64,000 nucleotides of DNA from Amycolatopsis sulphurea (GTDB lineage: Bacteria > Actinomycetota > Actinomycetes > Mycobacteriales > Pseudonocardiaceae). The notes under the pieces are model-generated. The model was not told the DNA's origin. It saw nothing but the letters and a program-made list of their open reading frames with translations, and ran no database searches. The DNA lies in the NCBI RefSeq assembly GCF_002564045.1, contig NZ_PDJK01000002.1:3348001-3412000 (forward strand), read 5' to 3'. The first letter of the stretch is position 1. Each line of letters starts with the position of its first letter. The translations under genes were made by a program, and so were the position numbers. Positions 59,096 through 64,000 of this stretch are shown here, piece by piece.

Positions 59096-60334
59096 TCACT
59101 CCGGCGGAGTGGCCAGGAGTTGTTCGAGCGGGTCAGCCTTGTCCAGGCACTCCTGCCATTCCGCCGCACCGGCCGAATCGGCCGTGATCCCGCCGCCCAC
59201 GCCGAGTTCGATGGTGCCGTCGTGGATCTCGAAGGTCCGGATGGCCACGTTCAGTTCCAGCCCGGCGGACGGCGAGATCACCCCCACCGCACCGGTGTAG
59301 ACGCCTCTAGCCCGCGGTTCCAGTTCGGCGATCAGGTCGAGCGCGCGGATCTTCGGCGCCCCGGTCACCGAACCCGGCGGAAAGGCCGCCGCCAGCAGCC
59401 CGGCGTCGGTCACCCCGTCCGCCAGCTCACCCTCCACTGTGGACGCCAGATGCCACACCCCGGGCGCGGGATGCACCGCGAGCAGCTCCGGCACCACCAC
59501 GCTGCCCACCCGGCAGACCCGGCCGAGGTCGTTGCGCACCAGATCGGTGATCATCACGTTCTCCGCGACGTCCTTCGCCGACTGGCGCAGCAGGTCCGCG
59601 TTCCGGTCGTGCTCGGGACCTCGCCGCGGCAGCGTGCCCTTGATCGGCGACGAGCGCACCCGGCGGCCGTGCCGGGCCAGGAACAGCTCCGGCGACAGGG
59701 ACACCACCGCACCCCAGTCGCCGGCGAGGTAGGCCGCTCGCCGCGGCGCGAGCCGCCGGACGCCCTCGGCGAACAAGGCGGCGGGCTCCCCGTCGAAGCC
59801 GCCGGCGAACCGCGCGCACACGTTCGCCTGGAACAGCTCACCCGCTTCGATCTCGTGCACGCACGCCTTCACCGCCTGTTCGTGCCCGGACGGGCGGCGC
59901 AGCGGGCTCGCCGACCAGGTGAGCGGCGCCGGAACCGCCAGCGCACGCTCCACAGTGGACCAAAGGACGTCCGGATCACGCCCGCTGTCGAGGACCTCGA
60001 ACCAGCACGTGCCGGATGCGTCCCAGCGCAGCAGGTGATCGGCCCAGCCCCAGGCGGACGCGGGCAGCAGACCGGATCGGCTGGACGGATCGGCCAAGTC
60101 GTAACCGAGAAACCCGAACCAGCCCCCACCGACGCCCGCTCCCGATACCTCCGCGACCGGGTCCGGAAACGGCCGGGCGCGGACATCGAGGAACGGCGCC
60201 ACTACCGCCCGTGAACCGAACCACTCGCCGCACACCGCGGCGGGCTGCGCCAAGCCGTGCTCGCGCGCGTACGCGGCAAGCCGAAGCACGACCTGTTCCG
60301 GTGCCAGGTCGATGCGCAGGGGACGGGAGAGCAT
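59096..60334 (-). CDS. pabB: Aminodeoxychorismate synthase component I
   Basis: 412 residues, chorismate-binding enzyme family. Seen are IEAGELFQANVCARF, VRSSPIKGTLPRRG, KDVAENVMITDLVRNDLGRV, STVEGEL, FPPGSVTGAPKIRALDLI and GAVGVISPSAGLELNVAIRT. It makes 4-amino-4-deoxychorismate for folate with a PabA partner not seen here. Position between rsmI and metG matches actinobacterial synteny. ATG 60334 lacks a ribosome binding site; a CACAAT box six bases upstream suggests a leaderless message. Confidence 0.92.
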   Translation of the reverse strand: MLSRPLRIDLAPEQVVLRLAAYAREHGLAQPAAVCGEWFGSRAVVAPFLDVRARPFPDPVAEVSGAGVGGGWFGFLGYDLADPSSRSGLLPASAWGWADHLLRWDASGTCWFEVLDSGRDPDVLWSTVERALAVPAPLTWSASPLRRPSGHEQAVKACVHEIEAGELFQANVCARFAGGFDGEPAALFAEGVRRLAPRRAAYLAGDWGAVVSLSPELFLARHGRRVRSSPIKGTLPRRGPEHDRNADLLRQSAKDVAENVMITDLVRNDLGRVCRVGSVVVPELLAVHPAPGVWHLASTVEGELADGVTDAGLLAAAFPPGSVTGAPKIRALDLIAELEPRARGVYTGAVGVISPSAGLELNVAIRTFEIHDGTIELGVGGGITADSAGAAEWQECLDKADPLEQLLATPPE

Positions 60335-60411
60335 CGCGCCATTGTGCCGTGCCGGCCCTGGAGAATTGCCGGAAAAGTGACCCGATCCTGTCGCTTTCGC
60401 GGTCGGTAACG

Positions 60412-60463
60412 GCTGTGAAGGGGCCCTTCACGGACTCTGAGTCCGTGAAGGGCCCCTTCACAG
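60412..60463. repeat. Nested palindromic repeat, copy H
   Basis: GGCTGTGAAGGGGCCCTTCA with mirrored half around GACTCTGAGTC, in the 161-base gap between the GH25-like gene 3' end and the pabB start. Confidence 0.9.
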
Positions 60464-60495
60464 CTTTGGCCGGGCGGTGCCGGCGCGGTGAGTGA

Positions 60496-61110
60496 TCAGA
60501 GCAGCAGGTCGGAGAGGGCAAACGGGTACACCACCGCGTCCTGCGCGACCGGCCCGCCCACCCCGGGCAGGTCCGCGGAGTAGGCGTGCTGATGCAGCCC
60601 GAGCCGCGCGTGGAACCATCCGGGCCTGCCGGGGATCCCGTTGTGCCGCACCAGCCAGAGCACCACGTCGGGATCCGCCCAGCGGTCCGGGTTCAGCCGC
60701 CGCGACCAGCAGTCGTGTCCGGCGTAGACGAGCACCCGGCGGATCCGCGCGGCGTGCCGCACGTGCTTGATCCACGCCTTGACGAACCGGTCGTCCACGC
60801 TTTGGGCGTCCACCTCCAGCGCGGGTGCGAGTGAGCCGGGGGCGAACGCGCCGAGCCTGCTGGCCGTGCGCACGAAGTGCTCGGCCTGGTCGTGTACCGC
60901 GCCGGGCCGTGCGTAGTGCCGGGCGCCGGTGTGCAGGCCCGCCTCCTGCGCGCCGGTCACCATCCGCTCGGCGCCAGTGGCACGCCAGTTCACGTTCTCA
61001 CTGACGGTCACGGAGGCGAACCGCATCTCGGCGGCTCGTACCGCTGACCAATCGAGCACCTGCTCACGATGTGTGAGCGTGAGCCCGCGTTCGCTCTCCG
61101 GTCCGGTCAT
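60496..61110 (-). CDS. GH25-like (lysozyme-type) domain protein
   Basis: 204 residues. Resembles the GH25 barrel: EQVLDWSAVRAAEMRFASVT, TGAQEAGLHTGARHYARPG, LAPALEVDAQSVDDRFVKAW, RRVLVYAGHDCWS, and LHQHAYSADLPG VGG-like near the end. The acidic pair of the active site is only partly kept (LEVD), and there is no signal peptide, so it may act inside the cell or be exported otherwise. ATG 61110 with AGGGG five bases upstream. Same strand as the ABC exporter, 95 bases downstream. Confidence 0.7.
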   Translation of the reverse strand: MTGPESERGLTLTHREQVLDWSAVRAAEMRFASVTVSENVNWRATGAERMVTGAQEAGLHTGARHYARPGAVHDQAEHFVRTASRLGAFAPGSLAPALEVDAQSVDDRFVKAWIKHVRHAARIRRVLVYAGHDCWSRRLNPDRWADPDVVLWLVRHNGIPGRPGWFHARLGLHQHAYSADLPGVGGPVAQDAVVYPFALSDLLL

Positions 61111-61205
61111 TCGCACCCCTGACAAGCCCCACGACGGGTGAAAGGCCACCCTACGTGCCGCGCCGGCGCGCGAGGTGACCTTTCCCGGCGTGTCGGTGTG
61201 CGTGA

Positions 61206-61970
61206 TCAGGCGTTTTCCCGCTGGAACGTGCGTGTTCCCCACCACACCGCGAGCACGGCCATCACCAGCACCACCACGCTCCCGGTGAACAGCGCGTCCA
61301 TCGAGAAGTCACCGCGGAAGCTGTTGCGCTCCACGTCGACCACGTGCCGGAACGGGTTGATCTGCGAGATCGTGTACAGCCACTTGGGCGCCAGCCCGGC
61401 GGTGATCGGGATCAGGATCCCGGACAGCAGCAGCAACGGCATGAGTACCGCGTTCAGCAGTGCCGGGAACGACTCCTCGCTCTTGAGCGTGAGCGCCAGC
61501 GCGTACGAGCAGGACGCCAGCGTGAGCGCCAGCAGGAACACGATCAGCAGGCTCAGCAGCACCCCGGCGACCGGTGCGTTCAGATCGAACACCAGGTAGG
61601 CGAGCACGATGATCAGTACCGACTGCACCACTGCCTGCAGCGCGTTCGCCAGCACCTTCCCCAGCAGCAGCGCGGCCCGGCTGACCGGGGTGACCCGCAT
61701 CCGCTCGACCACTCCGGAGCGGAAGTCGGCCAGCAGGCCGAAGCCCACGAACGAACTGCCGAACAGGGCCAGCTGCGCGATCAACGCCGGGGTGAGCACC
61801 ATCCAGCCGTCCACATCGGACAACCCCTGCGCGCTCAGCGCGCGGACCAGCAGCGGCCCGAAGAAGAACAGATACAGCAGCGGCTGCATGATGCCGATCA
61901 GCAGCCACGCCGGGTTCCGCAGCGCGGCGGTGAGGTCCCGGCGGAAGATCAGCCAGATGTCAGACAGCAT
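61206..61970 (-). CDS. ABC-2 type exporter permease, DrrB-like
   Basis: 254 residues with six membrane helices (LLIGIMQPLLYLFFFGPLLV, VVQSVLIIVLAYLVFDL, LLSLLIVFLLALTLASCSYA). The segment VERMRVTPVSRAALLLGKVL and INPFRHVVDVERN are typical of DrrB / ABC-2 permeases that export drugs or lipids. Start overlaps the ATPase gene by 11 bases; operon PadR - ATPase - permease. The substrate is unknown. Confidence 0.9.
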   Translation of the reverse strand: MLSDIWLIFRRDLTAALRNPAWLLIGIMQPLLYLFFFGPLLVRALSAQGLSDVDGWMVLTPALIAQLALFGSSFVGFGLLADFRSGVVERMRVTPVSRAALLLGKVLANALQAVVQSVLIIVLAYLVFDLNAPVAGVLLSLLIVFLLALTLASCSYALALTLKSEESFPALLNAVLMPLLLLSGILIPITAGLAPKWLYTISQINPFRHVVDVERNSFRGDFSMDALFTGSVVVLVMAVLAVWWGTRTFQRENA

Positions 61971-62958
61971 GGGACACCTCCGGCTCCCCGGCGGGCCGCT
62001 CCTCGGCGTCGCGCAGAGAGCGGCCGGTGAGAGTCAGGAACACGTCGTCCAGGGTCGGACGGGTCACCTGCATGGCGGTCAGCGGGATGCGCTGCCCGTC
62101 GAGCGCGCGCAGCAGCTCGGGCAGCGCGGTGTCCCCGCGCGGTACCCGGAACCGCACCGTGCCGCCGTCCACTTCGAGGTCGTGCGCGCCGCTGAGCCGT
62201 CCGGCCAGCTCGGCGGCGGCCGCGCTGGTCTCGATGGGCACCTCGATCGCCACGCCGTCGCCGGAGACCCGGGCCTTCAGCGAATCCGGCGTGCCCTCGG
62301 CGACGATCCGGCCGTCGTCGATCACGATCAGCCGGTCGGCCAGCGCGTCCGCCTCGTCGAGATAGTGCGTGGTGAGGAAGATCGTCACGCCCTGGTCCGT
62401 GCGCAGCCGGCGGATGTGTTCCCACAGGTTGGCCCGGCTCTGCGGGTCGAGCCCGGTGGAGGGCTCGTCGAGGAAGACCAGCGCGGGCGAGTGGATCAGG
62501 CCCATCGCGATGTCCAGCCGGCGCCGCTGCCCGCCGGACAGCGTCTTGGTGAGCCGCTGGTCGAGCCCGATCAGGTCGAGCTGCTCGGCCAGCTCCCGGC
62601 CGCGGGTCTGCGCGTCGGCCTTCGTCATCCGGTACAGCCTGCCCTGCAGTTCCAGCTCCTCGCCGACCCGTACTTCGGGCGCGGTGCCGCCGCCTTGGGC
62701 GACGTAGCCGATGTTGCGGCGCACCCCGACCGGATCGGTGAGCAGGTCGTGCCCGCTGACCGTGGCCGTGCCCGCGGTCGGTTTCAGCAGGGTGGTCAGC
62801 ATCCGCAGGGTGGTGGTCTTGCCCGCGCCGTTCGGCCCGAGGAAGCCGACCAGCTCGCCGGGCTCGACGTCGAGATCGACCCCGCGTACCGCGTGCACCT
62901 CGCCCCCGGCCCGGCCCTTGCGCCGGAATCTTCGTTCCAGTCCGCGTGCGGTGATCAT
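61960..62958 (-). CDS. ABC exporter ATPase, DrrA-like
   Basis: 332 residues. Walker A GPNGAGKTTTLRML (about residue 42), Q-loop GYVAQGGGT, signature LSGGQRRRLDIAMGL, Walker B LVFLDEPSTGLDP and switch His in LTTHYLDEAD. The C-terminal 90 residues (to VTRPTLDDVFLTLTGRSLRD) are the DrrA-type extension. GGAGGAGAGGGG precedes ATG 62958. Pairs with the permease; preceded by the PadR gene, which presumably represses both until its ligand, often the exported drug, binds. Confidence 0.93.
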   Translation of the reverse strand: MITARGLERRFRRKGRAGGEVHAVRGVDLDVEPGELVGFLGPNGAGKTTTLRMLTTLLKPTAGTATVSGHDLLTDPVGVRRNIGYVAQGGGTAPEVRVGEELELQGRLYRMTKADAQTRGRELAEQLDLIGLDQRLTKTLSGGQRRRLDIAMGLIHSPALVFLDEPSTGLDPQSRANLWEHIRRLRTDQGVTIFLTTHYLDEADALADRLIVIDDGRIVAEGTPDSLKARVSGDGVAIEVPIETSAAAAELAGRLSGAHDLEVDGGTVRFRVPRGDTALPELLRALDGQRIPLTAMQVTRPTLDDVFLTLTGRSLRDAEERPAGEPEVSHAV

Positions 62959-63040
62959 GAGAACCCCTCTCCTCCCAGAGCTCGACTCATCAAGCTCGAC
63001 CAGCCGAGGATGACACCCTGCACTGACAAAACTGGAATAG

Positions 63041-63050
63041 TCAAATTTGA
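63041..63050 (-). promoter_or_regulatory. Candidate PadR operator before the ABC exporter genes
   Basis: TCAAATTTGA, a perfect 10-base palindrome in a locally AT-rich patch, overlapping the padR stop. TTGACT, a -35-like hexamer on the minus strand, overlaps it, so a separate exporter promoter may be controlled here. Confidence 0.4.
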
Positions 63051-63613
63051 TTACCGGGAGCAGGATCGCCGGCCATCACGTATTCGCCCGCTTCCAGCCG
63101 GTCGATCAACGCGGTGACCCACTCACGGCCGGCACCGGCGATCCCGGCCCACAGCCGGAACAGCTCCGCGACGTGCGGCCGGCCCCCATCGTTCGCGGTG
63201 AGCTGCAATGTCGACCGTCGTTCTTCGGTCTCGAACTGCACGAGCCGCCGGCGAAGCAGCCTGATCGCGTGCGCGCGAGGCAGCGCGGGCAGCAAACCGA
63301 CGGCGGCACACAGCTGCGGGTACCCGCTGTCCGGCTCGGAGAGACTCCGCGCCATCAGCACCTGGAACTCCTGCTCGCCGTCCTCGGTGAGCTGATAGGC
63401 GACCCGGTCCGGACCGGCATCGCCCGGCTCCGCCTTGACCTTTTCCAGCAGCGCTTCGGTGGTCATCTTCTTCAGCGCGTGGTAGATCGAGCCAGGCTGG
63501 ACGTTGGCCCACTTGTCGGCCGACCACGACAGCAGCTCACGGCGCACCTGATAGCCGTGCGCCCGGCCGAACATGCGCACCACTCCGAGCACCAGCAGAC
63601 GTGTCGCGGACAC
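63041..63613 (-). CDS. PadR-family regulator
   Basis: 190 residues. Winged HTH: LLVLGVVRMFGRAHGYQVRR, NVQPGSIYHALKKMTTEALL, RVAYQLTEDGEQEF; the C-terminal helices form the dimer arm (PadR subfamily with long C-terminus). GTG 63613 with AAGGGAG upstream; longer frames are non-coding. Upstream of the ABC genes on the same strand. A palindrome TCAAATTTGA covers its own stop codon and lies 83 bases before the ATPase start. Confidence 0.88.
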   Translation of the reverse strand: MSATRLLVLGVVRMFGRAHGYQVRRELLSWSADKWANVQPGSIYHALKKMTTEALLEKVKAEPGDAGPDRVAYQLTEDGEQEFQVLMARSLSEPDSGYPQLCAAVGLLPALPRAHAIRLLRRRLVQFETEERRSTLQLTANDGGRPHVAELFRLWAGIAGAGREWVTALIDRLEAGEYVMAGDPAPGNQI

Positions 63614-63673
63614 CGATCTCCCTTCTCTGGCCAGTGCACCACCGCGCAGGCCGCATCCGTAGGCTAAACAGGT

Positions 63674-64000
63674 ATGAGCACCCCTGTGTTGACCGCGGTG
63701 GCCTGGCCCTATGCCAACGGCCCCCGCCACATCGGCCACGTGTCCGGATTCGGCGTCCCGTCCGACGTCTTCTCCCGTTATCAGCGAATGGCCGGCAACC
63801 GGGTGCTCATGGTGTCCGGGACCGACGAGCACGGCACCCCGATCACCGTCCAGGCGGACAAGGAGGGGATGACCCCGCAGCAGACCGCGGACAAGTACAC
63901 CCGCCAGATCGACGAGGACCTGCGCGGGCTGGGCCTGTCCTACGACCTGTTCACCCGCACCTCCACCGGTAACCACGCCGAGGTGACCCAGCAGATCTTC
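63674..64000 (+). CDS. metG: Methionyl-tRNA synthetase (N-terminal part, runs off right edge)
   Basis: 109 codons visible. Class I synthetase start: VLTAVAWPYANGPRHIGHVS contains the HIGH-type motif (HIGH), and VSGTDEHGTPITVQADKEG is the conserved MetRS TDEHG segment. It charges tRNA-Met. ATG 63674 follows TAGGCT by eight bases, a leaderless arrangement. Position next to the pabB region agrees with actinobacterial synteny. The rest lies beyond the window. Confidence 0.95.
   Translation, partial: MSTPVLTAVAWPYANGPRHIGHVSGFGVPSDVFSRYQRMAGNRVLMVSGTDEHGTPITVQADKEGMTPQQTADKYTRQIDEDLRGLGLSYDLFTRTSTGNHAEVTQQIF

Noticed and set aside
17214..59440. Recurrent TCCACAGTGGA / TCCACTGTGGA palindromes as operators
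   Set aside because: Several copies (for example near 35300, 49170 and 59435) lie inside coding regions at Ser-Thr-Val codons, so most reflect codon use; only the longer palindrome at 30500-30516 was kept.
14611..60463. Regularly spaced palindromes suggesting a CRISPR array
   Set aside because: Copies are dispersed over 46 kb, have no unique spacers of constant length, and no cas genes are present.
1..64000. tRNA, rRNA or riboswitch genes
   Set aside because: Reading by eye I found no cloverleaf with the expected T-loop (GGTTCGAATCC type) or other conserved RNA motif; a tRNAscan/Infernal run would settle this.

Overview
The window is high-GC actinobacterial DNA, most likely from a member of the Pseudonocardiaceae close to Amycolatopsis. 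Three things point there: frequent GTG and TTG starts and leaderless genes; the conserved actinobacterial order pmt - rsmI - pabB - metG on the right; and many copies of a nested palindromic repeat (core GTGAAGGGGCCCTTCAC) of the kind that litters such genomes. This assignment is inference; no rRNA gene is present.

Left (1-14570): a defence-island-like block. It holds a PIN-like / ImmA-IrrE protease / XRE regulator operon, a TOTE-type primase-helicase, two paralogous 388/393-residue proteins of unknown function (one with an intact small partner gene, the other with a decayed copy), recombinase-associated and HxlR remnants, and a complete type I Wadjet operon (jetABCD), an anti-plasmid SMC-like system.

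Middle left (14570-30580): a catabolic region with much decay. Remnants resembling all three gentisate-pathway steps are visible (gentisate dioxygenase, a mycothiol-dependent isomerase-like gene, a fumarylacetoacetate-hydrolase-family gene). Beside them lie an intact P450, a secreted protein of unknown function, and a cluster of HMG-CoA lyase, CoA transferase, MBL hydrolase, acyl-CoA ligase, SnoaL-like protein, GntR/FCD regulator, truncated VOC protein, citryl-CoA-lyase-like protein and an aromatic-acid MFS transporter. Repeated TTGTATCCAAT-type boxes suggest that the GntR protein controls much of this cluster.

Middle (30580-46937): mostly intact housekeeping or metabolic genes. These are a DUF2786 protein, an FAD oxidoreductase, an SGNH hydrolase plus TetR pair, a GAF activator divergent from an aldehyde dehydrogenase/DUF779 pair, a MOSC gene broken by a palindrome block, a secreted GH20 hexosaminidase with a DasR-like site, propionyl-CoA synthetase, a membrane Ser/Thr kinase, an AraC regulator and protein O-mannosyltransferase.

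Right (47302-55904): the most striking element is an eight-gene operon closely paralleling the enterobacterial common antigen (ECA) locus: wecB, wecD, wecE, wzx, wecF, wzyE, wecG, wecC. Gene order and protein lengths follow Escherichia coli, apart from a relocated wecC and absent rffG/rffH. It sits exactly between pmt and rsmI. Together the products would make UDP-ManNAcA, acetylate the amino sugar of a dTDP-Fuc4NAc branch, build a lipid-linked GlcNAc-ManNAcA-Fuc4NAc-like repeat, flip it and polymerise it.

Far right (55943-64000): rsmI, a TetR/quinone-oxidoreductase divergent pair whose 3' flank carries repeated fragments of the oxidoreductase end interleaved with palindrome copies, pabB, a GH25-like protein, a DrrAB-type ABC exporter with a PadR regulator, and the start of metG.
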